DNA from: Candidatus Accumulibacter cognatus
GTDB taxonomy: Bacteria > Pseudomonadota > Gammaproteobacteria > Burkholderiales > Rhodocyclaceae
Assembly (NCBI GenBank): GCA_013414765.1
Contig: CP058708.1
Location: forward strand, 4,397,553-4,461,552
Direction: 5' to 3'
Length of the DNA stretch: 64,000 nt
Shown one piece after another: positions 44,201 through 53,784 of the stretch. The notes under the pieces are model-generated. The model saw only the letters and a list, made by a program, of their open reading frames with translations, ran no database searches and was not told where the DNA came from. Every line of letters begins with the position of its first letter. Positions within the stretch are counted from its first letter, which is position 1. The translations under genes were made by a program, and so were the position numbers.

Positions 44201-45343
44201 TCAACAAGGCGCCTCGCGGCCGGACTCCGGCGGCATCAACGCGTAATGCGTGCTGCGTCCACCGGCATTTGATCTGACCAGGACGCCTCGTTGCAGCAGC
44301 TCGTGGATATCCCGCAGCGCCGTATCGGACGAGCACTTGGCGATCGCCGCCCACTTGCTGCTGGTCAGCTTGCCTTCAAAGCCATCGAGCAGCCGGTTGA
44401 GCAGTTTGATTTGCCGCTCATTCATCGGCGTACCCGCCCAGCGCTGCCAGAAGCTGGCCTTGGTGAGCACAGCGGCCAGCGTCTCTTCGGCAGCGTCGAC
44501 GGCCCGCAGCAGGCAGCCGACGAACCATTCCAGCCAGTCGGTGACCTCCAGCGTCCCCTTCTGAGTGCGTTCGAGCCAATCGTAGTAGTCCCGACGCTCG
44601 CGTTGCATCTGGGCCGACACGCTGTAGAAGCGCTGCGTCGACCGCTCGCCCCGTGCCAGCGCCATGTCGCCGACGGCTCGGGCGATGCGCCCGTTGCCAT
44701 CTTCAAAAGGATGGACGGTCACCAGCCACAGGTGAGCCAGTCCCGCCTTGATCACCGGGTCGGCGGACTGATCGCCGTTGAACCAGCACAGGAAGTTCGA
44801 CATTTCGCCAGCCAGCGAATGGGCTGGTGGTGCCTCGTAGTGCACCTTCTGTCGGCCCAGGGGGCCGGAAACAACCTGCATCGGTCCCAGTGTGTCGTCA
44901 CGCCAGGCACCGACCCTGATCCTCGATAGCCCGCTGTAGCCGGTAGGAAACAGTGCGGCATGCCAGCCAAACAGGCGCTCCGGGGTCAGCGCGCTGGCGT
45001 GCTGCCGAGTGGCATCCAGGACCATGTCGACGACACCTTCGACGTTCCGGTCGACCGGAGCCAAACCGCCGATGTCCACACCCAGCCGGCGCGCGAGCGA
45101 CGAGCGAACCGAATCGGCGTTGAGTTTTTCGCCCTCGATCTCGCTGGTTTTGAGCACGTCTTCGGTCAGTACCTGGAGCGTGGCCTGCTCGCGCAGCCCG
45201 ACGCCGAGCTCATGCAGGCGCCCGAGCAAGCGTCCCTGCGATTGGTGCACCTCAGCAAGCGGCTGCGCCAGCCTCTGGTGGTCGAAACGCCAGTTTGGCC
45301 AATCGTCCTGCTGCCAGATGAAGCGCTTGTTTCCGTCATTCAT
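44201..45343 (-). CDS. Fic family AMPylase with N-terminal inhibitory helix (class II)
   Basis: A 380-residue protein. The N-terminal DUF4172 part contains TSEIEG (about residues 66-71), which fits the (S/T)xxxE(G/N) inhibitory motif of class II Fic proteins. The Fic core (about 115-275) carries HPFEDGNGRIAR near 212, with the catalytic His. A C-terminal winged helix follows (TSSKWAAIAKCSSDTALRDI). Fic enzymes transfer AMP or other nucleotides to protein hydroxyls. The target is unknown. The fused DNA-binding domain suggests a regulatory or toxin-like role. It is a single gene, flanked by an IS3 fragment on one side and gene remnants on the other. Confidence 0.9.
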   Translation of the reverse strand: MNDGNKRFIWQQDDWPNWRFDHQRLAQPLAEVHQSQGRLLGRLHELGVGLREQATLQVLTEDVLKTSEIEGEKLNADSVRSSLARRLGVDIGGLAPVDRNVEGVVDMVLDATRQHASALTPERLFGWHAALFPTGYSGLSRIRVGAWRDDTLGPMQVVSGPLGRQKVHYEAPPAHSLAGEMSNFLCWFNGDQSADPVIKAGLAHLWLVTVHPFEDGNGRIARAVGDMALARGERSTQRFYSVSAQMQRERRDYYDWLERTQKGTLEVTDWLEWFVGCLLRAVDAAEETLAAVLTKASFWQRWAGTPMNERQIKLLNRLLDGFEGKLTSSKWAAIAKCSSDTALRDIHELLQRGVLVRSNAGGRSTHYALMPPESGREAPC

Positions 45344-45400
45344 GCGGTAATTGTGTGGGCCAGTCTCGGCAAGGTCAAGATAATCGCCGCATAGAATGCG

Positions 45401-45941
45401 GTGATTGGCAGCCGGATTCGCCGCATTCCGTTGACTAACGGCCGCATGGCAAGAGAAGGTCTGCCGACTTCACCGCCACCGGCGGCACTAACGCAGCTAC
45501 CTTCCCTCCAATTGCCTGATGAAATTCAATTGATTATTCCGTCCAAGGCAATTCCCAAAGGTGGCGGCAATACCGACGAGCCTATTCGCACTCGCGGCTG
45601 GATCCACTGGCACCATCTCCTAACGCCGCGGCCGTTGTTGATCATCAAGGTCTTAGCCGAGCAATCCGGAGCCTTGTCGAATAGCAGGGAGAAGACCGCG
45701 GCCAATCTGCTCGGCGCTATCTAACTGGAGTTCCTGACTTTGTCTTTGGCATACGGGTCTCGCTCACGATAAAGGCAAAGATGTGTTCAGCCACCAAGCT
45801 GAACACACTCTTCAATTACTGGTGGAGCCGCAATCTCGCCCGCCACATGTCAGACAACGGTTTGCAGATGCTCATGTTCCCTCATCAAAATAACGGCGGA
45901 GGAAGTCGGCGAGGAACTGCGCGATGCGGATTGATGTTGCC
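45401..45941 (+). pseudogene. Unrecognised gene remnant
   Basis: A frame ending at 45724 reads LPDEIQLIIPSKAIPKGGGN followed by TDEPIRTRGWIHWHHLLTPR, then PLLIIKVLAEQSGA. A different frame further on gives KMCSATKLNTLFNYWWSRNL. Together these look like pieces of one decayed protein, with W and H patterns vaguely like DUF1156-type DNA methylases, but I cannot confirm the family. No intact gene lies between the Fic gene and the efflux operon. Confidence 0.3.
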
Positions 45942-47357
45942 TCATCTTACGTAATCCCATCCACCCCCCATCGCCTTCGCCAGATCGATCAGTGCAAAGC
46001 GCACGTCGCGCGCGGCCAGGATCTGCAGGGTCTGCGCCTGGAGGAGCTGGCGCTGCGCGTCGAGCACCTCGATGTAGCCCGAGTAGCCGGAACGGTAGCG
46101 CAGTTCGGCGAGTTCGAGCGAGGTTTTCAGCCTCTGTGCGCGCTCGCTCTGCGCGGCGAGTGCGTCGCGGGTGCTGCGGTTGGCGATCAGCGCGTCGCGC
46201 GTTTCACGAAAGGCGCTCTGCACGGTCTGCATGTAGCTGACCACGGCGGCTTCGCGGCGGGCGGTCTCGGCTTCGATGTTGGCCTCGATCGCTTTCAATC
46301 CGATCAGGGGCTGCAGCAGCGAGGCGCCGATCCCCCAGGCGAGTGCCGGCGTGGAAAACAGCTTGGCAAGCGCCGCCGACTCGGAACCGTAAGAGGCGGT
46401 CAGTGACAGCGACGGAAAATACTGCGCGCGCGCGGCATCGATGCGCAGGCTCGCGGCGGCGAGCTGGGCTTCGACCTGTCTGATGTCCGGCCGGCGTTCG
46501 AGCAGATCCGAGGGTAGCCCCGACGGTACCTCCGGGACATCAAGCAGGCGGACCTGCGTCAGGTCGCGGGTGATCTTCGCCGCGAAGACCTCGCGCGGCG
46601 AACGGCCGACGATCGCCGCCAGCGCCGACTCGTAGGTGCCGACCGCGCGCTCGGCGACGGCGACGTTGGCGGCCACGGCCGCACGTTCGGCCTGCGCGCG
46701 CTGCAGATCGTAGTCACCGATGAGGCCGGCCTGGTGGAGATCGACCTGCAGGGCGACCGTCTCGTCGCGCGACTGCAGCGTGTCACGCAGCATCGCCAGT
46801 TCGGCGTCGGCCGCGAGCAGGCCGAAGTACGCGCGCGCGGTCTCGGCCGCGACCGCGGTGCGTACCGTCTGGCGTGCGTATTCGGTCGCCAGCAGCTCGC
46901 TGCGCGCGGCGCTCGCCCCGTTGCGATAACGTCCCCAGAGGTCGACTTCGTAGGCAGCGCGCAAACCGACGAGATAATCATTGTTGGTCGGATTGAAATT
47001 CTCCGGCAACGGCTGCGAACCGACCAGCGTCATGCGGTTGCGGCGGGTATCGATACCGAGGTTCATGCTCGGGTAGAGGTAGGACTGGGCGAGCAGCACG
47101 TTCGCGCGCGCCAGATCGACGCGCACCATCGCCGCCCGCAGGTCGAGGTTGTGGGCCAGCGCCTCTTCCATCAGCGCCGTCAGGGTAGGATCGTTGAAGG
47201 TCGTCCACCAGCGTTCGAGATCTGGCGCGGCGGTCGCGCTCGCCGGTGGCAGGTCGAGCAGCGGCGGTGTGGTCGGGGTCGACTGGCAGGCGGCGAGCGC
47301 GAATGTCGTCACGGTGACGAGAGCAAGGGCGCGTAGCGTCCGGCGGGGGTCAGTCAT
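45942..47357 (-). CDS. RND efflux outer membrane lipoprotein (OprM/NodT family)
   Basis: A 471-residue outer membrane channel. A lipoprotein signal peptide ends in the lipobox LAAC (Cys at about residue 24). WWTTFNDPTLTALMEEALAHNLDL starts the typical repeat; helical hairpins follow, with RPDIRQVEAQLAAASLRIDAARAQYFPSL in the second half. It conducts substrates from the RND pump through the outer membrane. The start overlaps the stop of the pump gene by 8 bases, so the three genes form one operon. Confidence 0.92.
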   Translation of the reverse strand: MTDPRRTLRALALVTVTTFALAACQSTPTTPPLLDLPPASATAAPDLERWWTTFNDPTLTALMEEALAHNLDLRAAMVRVDLARANVLLAQSYLYPSMNLGIDTRRNRMTLVGSQPLPENFNPTNNDYLVGLRAAYEVDLWGRYRNGASAARSELLATEYARQTVRTAVAAETARAYFGLLAADAELAMLRDTLQSRDETVALQVDLHQAGLIGDYDLQRAQAERAAVAANVAVAERAVGTYESALAAIVGRSPREVFAAKITRDLTQVRLLDVPEVPSGLPSDLLERRPDIRQVEAQLAAASLRIDAARAQYFPSLSLTASYGSESAALAKLFSTPALAWGIGASLLQPLIGLKAIEANIEAETARREAAVVSYMQTVQSAFRETRDALIANRSTRDALAAQSERAQRLKTSLELAELRYRSGYSGYIEVLDAQRQLLQAQTLQILAARDVRFALIDLAKAMGGGWDYVR

Positions 47358-50300
47358 GTTCGCCTCCTTTCGCGAGCGGTTCCGGCGCCGGGGGGACGAC
47401 CGGGATGACGTGGTGCAGGTGCCGCACCTCGTCGAGCAACTCGTCGTGCGAGCGCGTTTCGCGAATGCGCCGGTCGTAGAGTACCTTGAAGAACAGTGGC
47501 ACGTGGAAGACGGCGAGCAGGGTGGCGGCGATCATGCCGCCCATCACGCCGGTACCCACCGAGTGGCGCGCGCCGGCACCGGCGCCGGTCGAGATGGCGA
47601 GCGGCAGGACGCCGAGGATGAATGCCAGCGAGGTCATCAGGATCGGCCGGAAACGCAGGCGGGCCGCCTCGATCGCCGAGGCCGAAGCCGACAGACCCTC
47701 GGCGTGTTTCAACACCGCGAACTCGACGATCAGGATGGCGTTCTTGGCGGCGAGGCCGAGCAGCGTCACCAGACCGATCTGGAAATACACATCGTTGGTC
47801 AGCGGTGTCGCATGAAAAAATGGCCCGATGAGATTTTTCGCCCAGATCGCGACGAGTGCGCCGAAAGTGCCGAAGGGCAGCGCCAGCAGCACCGACAGCG
47901 GCAGCGACCACTTCTCGTACTGTGCGGCAAGGATCAGAAAGACCATCACCACCGCAAGGCCGAGTGCGAAGGTCGAGGCGCCGCTCGATTTCTTCTCCTG
48001 ATACGACGAACCGCCCCAGTCGAAGCTGAAGTCCGGCGGCAGCACTTCTTTCGCGATCTGCTCGACGCGCGCGATGCCCTGACCGGAACTGATGCCGGGC
48101 GCCGTCTGGCCGATGACCTTGACCGCCGGCAGATTGTTGAAACGGTCGAGCGAATCCGGTCCGGATGCGTGCTTGACGTTGACCAGCGCGGACAGCGGCA
48201 CCATCTCGCCCTTCTGCGAGCGCACATAGAGTCCCTCGATGTCGTCCGGGCGCTTGCGGTATTCGGGTTCGGCCGACATCAGTACCTGCCAGGTGCGTCC
48301 GTACTTGTTGAAATCGTTGACGTAGTAGGTGCCGAGCGTCGACGACAGCGCGGCAAACACCTCGTCGATCGCGACGCCAGCCTTCTTGGCCTTCTCGCGG
48401 TCGACGTCCACGAAGAGTTGCGGAACGCTCGCGCGCCACAAGGTCTGCGCGCCGCCGAGCTGCGGGTCGCTGTTGGCGCGCGCGAGGAATTGCTGCAGTA
48501 CTTCCTGCAGGCGTCTGGGCCCGCCGTCACCGCGATTCTGGATGAAGAACTCGTAGCCGCCGGCGGTGCCGAGACCGAAGATCGCCGGCGGATTGAAGGC
48601 CAGTACCAGCGCTTCCCTGATGCCCGCGGTTTTCATGAACAGTTCGCCAACCAACTGCTGCGAAGTCGTCTGGCGCTCGTGCCAGGGCTTCTGGGTCACG
48701 AACAGGGTCGCCGCATTGTTGCGAAAACCGCCGCCAATGAAGTCGAAGCCGGCGAAGGCCACGACGTCCTGGTTGTCGGGATTGCTGCGTACCGCCGCCT
48801 CGACCTGTTCGACGACCCGGGTGGTGCGTTCGAGCGTCGCACCGTCGGGGAGAATCACCGCGCTGATGAAGAAACCCTGGTCCTCCTCGGGGACCAGGCT
48901 GCCCGGCGTCGTGCGCCACAGGAAGGCGGTGATCGCCACCATGCCGGCGAACAGCAGCAGCACCCGCGCGGCACGCCGGATCATCCAGACGACGCCGTCG
49001 AGGTAGTGCCCGGTGACACGGGCAAACCAGGCATTGAACCAGCGGAAGAAGCGGTTCGGCGGACGGTGGCCGTGCTGGAGCATGATCACGCAGAGCGATG
49101 GCGACAGCGTCAGCGCGACGATTCCGGAGAGCACCACCGAGATCGAGATGGTCACCGCGAACTGCCGATACAGCTCGCCGGTCAGCCCGCCGAGGAAGGC
49201 GATCGGCACGAACACTGCGGTCAGCGTCAGGACGATGGCGATGATCGGGCCGGTCACTTCGTGCATCGCCTGCACCGCCGCGTCACGCGGCGGCAGGCCT
49301 TGCTCGCGCATGATCCGCTCGACGTTTTCCAGTACGACGATGGCGTCGTCGACGACGATGCCGATCGCCAGCACCATGCCGAACAGGGTCAGCGTGTTGA
49401 TCGAATAGCCGAGCAGGTAGATGCCGGCGAAGGTGCCGATCAAGGACACCGGGACGGCGGCGAAGGGGATGATCGCCGCTCGCCAGCTCTGCAGGAACAG
49501 GTACACCACCAGGAAGACGAGCAACATCGCTTCGCCCAAGGTCTTCAGCACCTCCTCGATCGAGACCTTGACGAAGCGTGTCGTGTCGTAGGGTACCGCA
49601 TAGCTCAGGCCTTCGGGAAAGCGCTGCTGGAGCTCGTCTACGGTGCCCAGCACACTTTTCGCGACGTCGAGCGCGTTCGCGCCGGGCGACAGGAAGATGC
49701 CGACGAGGGTAGCCGGCTGGCCGTTGTAGCGACCGTTGAACTCGTAGTCGCGCGAACCGAGTTCGACGCGCGCGACATCGTCGAGACGCACCGTCGAACC
49801 GTCGGGGTTGGCGCGGACGATGATCTCCCGGAACTGCGCCGGGTCGGCGAGGCGACCCTTGGAAGTGACCGTGTACACCAGGTCCTGGCCCTTGCTGATC
49901 GGCGACTGGCCGACCTTGCCGGCGGCGAACTGCGCGTTCTGTTCGTTGATCGCACTGGCGACGTCGCCGGGGGTGAGCTTCAACTGCGCCAGGCGATCAG
50001 GCTTGAGCCAGATGCGCATGGCGTAGTCCTTGGCGCCGAAGATCTGCACATTGGTCGTTCCCGGCAGCCGCTTCAGACGGTCGAGAACATTCAGCGTCAC
50101 GTAATTCGAGGTGAACAGGTCATCATAGCGGCCGTCGGGCGAATAGAAGGCGAGCACCTGTAGGAACGCCGAAGAGCCTGGCTCGACGGTCACGCCCTGG
50201 CGGCGTACCTCCAGCGGCAGCCGCGATTCGACCTGCTTGACGCGGTTGCTGACATTGACCGCGGCGATGTCGATCTGGGTGCCGATCTCGAAGGTCACCT

Positions 50301-50574
50301 GGATCTGCGTGAGGCCGTTCGACGATGAATTCGACGACATGTAGATCATGCCGGGCAGACCGTTGATCGCGTTTTCGAGCGGCGCTGCGACGGTCGATTC
50401 GAGCACTTCGGCCGAGGCACCGGGATAGGTGGCCTGCACCGTGACCACCGGCGGTGCGATTTCCGGGTACTGGGCGATCGGGAGTGAGCGCATCGCCGCC
50501 AGGCCGGCAACGATGAGCAACACCGAGATGACCACCGCGAAGATCGGGCGGTCGATGAAGAAGCGAGAGAACAT
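47350..50574 (-). CDS. acrB: RND multidrug efflux pump, inner-membrane transporter (HAE1/AcrB family)
   Basis: A 1074-residue proton-driven exporter. The N terminus is MFSRFFIDRPIFAVVISVLL. Twelve membrane helices are expected. The proton-relay pair is visible in GIVVDDAIVVLENVERIM (two Asp). FTPLCMVILQHG-like SPSLCVIMLQHG, large periplasmic loops and GLAAKNAILIVEFA (conserved Lys) are standard. It takes up hydrophobic compounds from the periplasm or membrane and passes them to the outer membrane channel. It follows the adaptor gene by 17 bases. Confidence 0.95.
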   Translation of the reverse strand: MFSRFFIDRPIFAVVISVLLIVAGLAAMRSLPIAQYPEIAPPVVTVQATYPGASAEVLESTVAAPLENAINGLPGMIYMSSNSSSNGLTQIQVTFEIGTQIDIAAVNVSNRVKQVESRLPLEVRRQGVTVEPGSSAFLQVLAFYSPDGRYDDLFTSNYVTLNVLDRLKRLPGTTNVQIFGAKDYAMRIWLKPDRLAQLKLTPGDVASAINEQNAQFAAGKVGQSPISKGQDLVYTVTSKGRLADPAQFREIIVRANPDGSTVRLDDVARVELGSRDYEFNGRYNGQPATLVGIFLSPGANALDVAKSVLGTVDELQQRFPEGLSYAVPYDTTRFVKVSIEEVLKTLGEAMLLVFLVVYLFLQSWRAAIIPFAAVPVSLIGTFAGIYLLGYSINTLTLFGMVLAIGIVVDDAIVVLENVERIMREQGLPPRDAAVQAMHEVTGPIIAIVLTLTAVFVPIAFLGGLTGELYRQFAVTISISVVLSGIVALTLSPSLCVIMLQHGHRPPNRFFRWFNAWFARVTGHYLDGVVWMIRRAARVLLLFAGMVAITAFLWRTTPGSLVPEEDQGFFISAVILPDGATLERTTRVVEQVEAAVRSNPDNQDVVAFAGFDFIGGGFRNNAATLFVTQKPWHERQTTSQQLVGELFMKTAGIREALVLAFNPPAIFGLGTAGGYEFFIQNRGDGGPRRLQEVLQQFLARANSDPQLGGAQTLWRASVPQLFVDVDREKAKKAGVAIDEVFAALSSTLGTYYVNDFNKYGRTWQVLMSAEPEYRKRPDDIEGLYVRSQKGEMVPLSALVNVKHASGPDSLDRFNNLPAVKVIGQTAPGISSGQGIARVEQIAKEVLPPDFSFDWGGSSYQEKKSSGASTFALGLAVVMVFLILAAQYEKWSLPLSVLLALPFGTFGALVAIWAKNLIGPFFHATPLTNDVYFQIGLVTLLGLAAKNAILIVEFAVLKHAEGLSASASAIEAARLRFRPILMTSLAFILGVLPLAISTGAGAGARHSVGTGVMGGMIAATLLAVFHVPLFFKVLYDRRIRETRSHDELLDEVRHLHHVIPVVPPAPEPLAKGGEHD

Positions 50575-50591
50575 CGGGACGTATACTCCGC

Positions 50592-51827
50592 TTATCGGGT
50601 TGCTGGGTCGGCGGCCGGCGCTGCGGCAACCGGCGGCTGGCCGGGGAGGGACGTGGTGGCGGGCTCGCTGATGCGTACCGGCGAGTTCGGCATCATGATC
50701 CGCGCCAGCCCGTCGACGATCACGCGGTCACCGGCGGCGAGCCCCGATTCGATCAGCCAGACGTTCGTACCGTCGCTCCGGGACCAGTCGCCGACGATCA
50801 CCGGTCTCGGGACGGCAATGTCCTTGCCGTCCTGGTCCTTGCCGGCGACGTAGACAAACTTGCCCTGCGGTCCTTCGAGTACCGCCACCTGTGGCACTGC
50901 CAGCGCACCCTGACGCTGTGCACCCTTGAGCGCAACGCGAACGAACTGGCCCGGCTTCAGCGCGAGGTCGGCATTGGTGATCTCGGCGCGCATTTCGTAG
51001 GTGCCGGTCTGCGGGTTGACACGCGTGTCGGCGAAGTTGATGCGGCCGCTGCGCGGGAAGGTCGAGCCGTCGGAGAGCTTCACCGAAACCTCGAAGGCAT
51101 TGTCGCGCGGCAGCGTCAGGCGACCGTCGGCCATCGCCTTGTTCAACCGTAACTGCTCGTTGTCGGAGACGCTGAACAGCACCCAGATCGGGTCGACCTG
51201 CGAGACCGTCGTCAGCAAGGTCGTATTGGCGTTGGCCAGGCTGCCTTCCGATTGCTGGGCGCGGCTCGACAGACCGTTGATCGGCGCCACGACGCGTGTG
51301 TAGGCGAGGTTGAGCCTGGCTTCGGTCAGCTTCGCCTGTGCCGCCTTGATCGATGCGGCGGCGAACTCGGCGGCGGAAGCTGCGTCGTCGGCTTCCTTCT
51401 GGCCGATCGCCTTGCGCTCGGCGAGTGGCTTGAGCCGAGCGGCTTCGCGGTCGGCCTGGGTCTTCTGGGCCTGGGCACGCAGCAACTCGGCCTCGGCGGA
51501 CGCCAGTTGCGCCGCGAAGGGTTTGGCGTCGAGCAGGAACAGCGGCTGCCCGGCGCGCACCGCTGCCCCTTCCTGGTAGAGTCGTTTCTCGACGATGCCG
51601 GTGACCCGTGCCCGTACCTCGGCATCCTTCGATCCGGCGGTCTGCCCGACGTATTCGAAGGTCACCGGGAATGATGCCGGCTGGACGTTGATCGTCGTCA
51701 CCTCGGGGGGCGGAAAACCACCCATGCCGCCGGGCGCCTGCTGCTGCCCGCAACCGGCAGCGGCCGCCGCGGCGAGGATCAACAGGAGCAGTGAAGGAGA
51801 GAAAAGACGGGCAGGGGAGGCTGACAT
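50592..51827 (-). CDS. acrA: RND efflux periplasmic adaptor (MFP, AcrA family)
   Basis: A 411-residue membrane fusion protein linking pump and outer membrane channel. The lipobox AAAGC gives a lipoprotein N terminus. Barrel-sandwich/lipoyl halves (VRARVTGIVEKRLYQEGAAV, LFLLDAKPF and YTRVVAPINGLSS) flank a coiled-coil hairpin (about 105-175). First gene of the operon on this strand, divergent from a TetR regulator with an operator between them. Confidence 0.94.
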   Translation of the reverse strand: MSASPARLFSPSLLLLILAAAAAAGCGQQQAPGGMGGFPPPEVTTINVQPASFPVTFEYVGQTAGSKDAEVRARVTGIVEKRLYQEGAAVRAGQPLFLLDAKPFAAQLASAEAELLRAQAQKTQADREAARLKPLAERKAIGQKEADDAASAAEFAAASIKAAQAKLTEARLNLAYTRVVAPINGLSSRAQQSEGSLANANTTLLTTVSQVDPIWVLFSVSDNEQLRLNKAMADGRLTLPRDNAFEVSVKLSDGSTFPRSGRINFADTRVNPQTGTYEMRAEITNADLALKPGQFVRVALKGAQRQGALAVPQVAVLEGPQGKFVYVAGKDQDGKDIAVPRPVIVGDWSRSDGTNVWLIESGLAAGDRVIVDGLARIMMPNSPVRISEPATTSLPGQPPVAAAPAADPATR

Positions 51828-51985
51828 GAAGAGTCCTTTATTACTATGAAAGTCGCGAGCGACTCACGAATCTCCACTTCCCCTTGCGGGTGAAGGGTCG
51901 GGTGAGATGGGGAATTCGCAGAGCATGCTCTGCGCCCATCGAACGATTCCGGCGCGCAAGCTGGCATGCGCCCTGCAAGGGAGTG

Positions 51986-52038
51986 AAACGGTCATGACTT
52001 TCATCATCGAGGGGTGTCTTGCAAAGTCATGACCGTTT
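51986..52038. repeat. Perfect 16-bp inverted repeat upstream of efflux operon
   Basis: AAACGGTCATGACTTT (51986-52001) and AAAGTCATGACCGTTT (52023-52038) are exact complements, 21 bases apart. Each arm contains the palindrome GTCATGAC. It may be a double operator, a strong cruciform, or a small mobile repeat. Further palindromes (GCAGAGCATGCTCTGC near 51917) and a REP-like GC-rich block (about 51880-51900) fill the rest of this 312-bp intergenic region. Confidence 0.7.
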
Positions 52039-52085
52039 GGCTCGCATCGCGTTTCGGGATAACACGACTTGCAGAAGGTACGAAT

Positions 52086-52113
52086 TTTACGTACATTCAA
52101 GAATGTTTGTAAA
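52086..52113. promoter_or_regulatory. AcrR/TtgR-type operator
   Basis: The dyad TTTACGTACATTC-AA-GAATGTTTGTAAA matches in 11 of 13 positions per arm and resembles the TTTACA..CATTC..GAATGT palindromes bound by AcrR/TtgR repressors. It lies 27 bases before the TetR gene and on the side facing the efflux operon, so it can repress both. Confidence 0.75.
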
Positions 52114-52140
52114 TAGTCTTGATGCAGGGGGACAGAAGAA

Positions 52141-52815
52141 ATGGTGAGAAGGACGAAAGACGAGGCGTTGGCGACTCGCGAAGCGTTGCTCGATGCCGCC
52201 GAGCGGGTGTTCTGTGCCAGCGGCGTGACCAGCGCAACGCTGGGCGACGTGGCAAGCGCCGCTGGTGTCACCCGTGGCGCCGTCTACTGGCACTTCCGCG
52301 ACAAGGGCGAACTGTTCGGCGCGATGTGCAGCCGCGCCACGCTGCCCTTGCAAAGTCGCCTTGAGCAGGCGGCGGATGGCGACGGTGACGACGCCATCGC
52401 CACCCTGCATGCGGTGTCGGTGCAGGCCATGCGCGAGATCGCCCTGAACCCGCGCACGCGCGCGGTGCTGGATATCCTGCTCTGCAAGTCCGAACGGCTG
52501 CCCCAACCGGCTGACGGGGCGCCGCAAATCGACGAAATGGATCGCCAATGTGCCAACGCCCTCGAGCGCATCATCGTCCGTGCCATCGTGCAGGGCCACC
52601 TGTCCGCCGACACCGACAGCCATCTCGCGGCACACTTGCTGCAGACGTTCTTCCACGGGGTGATCCAGCACTGGCTGATGCATCCGGAAGCCTTCGACCT
52701 GAACACCGCGGCACCGGCGATGGTGGACACGATGATCGCCGGTCTGGTCGCGGCGCCGCCGCGGCGGGGTACTGGCGAGGGGCCGGGATCGCCTTGCGTT
52801 CGCGACGAAACCTGA
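52141..52815 (+). CDS. acrR: TetR/AcrR family efflux repressor
   Basis: A 224-residue repressor. The N-terminal TetR helix-turn-helix reads LLDAAERVFCASGVTSATLG, then GVTRGAVYWHFRDKGELF. The C-terminal ligand domain matches AcrR/TtgR in layout (FFHGVIQHWLMHPEAFDL). It is divergent from the efflux operon and has an AcrR-like dyad directly upstream. It probably falls off DNA when it binds pump substrates. Confidence 0.92.
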   Translation: MVRRTKDEALATREALLDAAERVFCASGVTSATLGDVASAAGVTRGAVYWHFRDKGELFGAMCSRATLPLQSRLEQAADGDGDDAIATLHAVSVQAMREIALNPRTRAVLDILLCKSERLPQPADGAPQIDEMDRQCANALERIIVRAIVQGHLSADTDSHLAAHLLQTFFHGVIQHWLMHPEAFDLNTAAPAMVDTMIAGLVAAPPRRGTGEGPGSPCVRDET

Positions 52816-52921
52816 CGGTCGTGTGTGTGCTCCGCCTGTCAACGTTCCATCCATCCGGCTCTGATCTCTTCGTCACCGGCAATGCTCAACTTGTTTCGGT
52901 GATTTTGGATAAATGGCTTGC

Positions 52922-53326
52922 CTATGTTCGACGCTCCGGACGAAGTCCCGAAGTCTGTTTCGAGCGGGTGTGCCCGCGATAGACCAGCCAGCCGTACAGG
53001 GAACAGTTAACGACGATCACCACGGCGCCCAGAGTGAACTGCATGCTGCGTGTGAGTTCGGCAGGATAGATGATCGGCAGCAGGTAATGCTCGATGAAAC
53101 TGCCGCGATAGCCAGCTTCGCCGGCAGCCTGTCGCCAGCGATTTTCCAGTGGCGTCAGCGGACACTCCCTGCCGGTCAACTCGACCAGGGCGCCCCAGCA
53201 GACGGCCGGGAGGTGGGCCAGCGCCAGCCGTGGCCAGCGCAGTACCAGCACGCCTCCGAGAACGACGAAGACGATGAACAGCAAATGGACCAGAACGAGG
53301 GCGTCTGCCAGGAGTCGATCGCTCAC
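52922..53326 (-). CDS. DUF2784 family membrane protein
   Basis: A 134-residue protein with three to four membrane segments (LVHLLFIVFVVLGGVLVLRW, GAVVIVVNCSLYGWLVY). GRECPLTPLENRWRQAAGE and YRGSFIEHYLLPIIYP are hallmarks of DUF2784. A GTG start at 53326 overlaps the Hsp15 stop (GTGA). Function unknown. Confidence 0.85.
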   Translation of the reverse strand: MSDRLLADALVLVHLLFIVFVVLGGVLVLRWPRLALAHLPAVCWGALVELTGRECPLTPLENRWRQAAGEAGYRGSFIEHYLLPIIYPAELTRSMQFTLGAVVIVVNCSLYGWLVYRGHTRSKQTSGLRPERRT

Positions 53327-53736
53327 GCGGCATTCTCGTTGAAGCCCCTGATCTGCCGCCGCGCCTTCTTGGTTGGCCGACCACGCAGCTCGCTGCCGGG
53401 AACCGGCGCCAGTTGCCGGGCTTCCCGGGCCGCCGCGCGCCGCGCGCGGCTCTCTGCACTTTCCTCGTAGAGTTGCTGCGCTTCGCTTGCCGGGCGGCGC
53501 TGTTCGTTGAGGCCGCATACGACGATGCTCCAGACGACGTCGCCGATGGCGATTTCGAGGCGGTCGGTACAGCGCAGCTCGCGTGCCGCCTTGACGGTGT
53601 GACCGTCCATCTTGACGTGGCCGGCGGCGATCGCCTGCGCTGCCAGCGAGCGCGTCTTGTAGAAGCGTGCCGCCCACAGCCATTTGTCGATGCGCATGCG
53701 CTCCAGTACAGCTTGCGTAGGTTCGGTCAAGGCCAT
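53323..53736 (-). CDS. hslR: S4-domain heat-shock protein Hsp15 (HslR)
   Basis: A 137-residue RNA-binding protein. The S4 domain reads RIDKWLWAARFYKTRSLAAQAI then GHVKMDGHTVKAARELRCTD, followed by a basic C-terminal tail (SRARRAAAREARQL, RGRPTKKARRQI). Hsp15 binds free 50S subunits carrying a blocked peptidyl-tRNA. RBS GGAGG precedes the ATG. It is coupled to the DUF2784 gene. Confidence 0.92.
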   Translation of the reverse strand: MALTEPTQAVLERMRIDKWLWAARFYKTRSLAAQAIAAGHVKMDGHTVKAARELRCTDRLEIAIGDVVWSIVVCGLNEQRRPASEAQQLYEESAESRARRAAAREARQLAPVPGSELRGRPTKKARRQIRGFNENAA

Positions 53737-53784
53737 TCCTCCAATCCCCTGTTTCCTGTTTCCTGATGTTCCTGTTCCGGCGTC

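Noticed and set aside
45942-51827. Long plus-strand open frame opposite the efflux genes (1004 codons at 47149-50163)
   Set aside because: It is the mirror frame of the high-GC acrB gene; its text is rich in Arg, Asp, His and Gln with no domain, whereas the minus strand gives a perfect RND pump.
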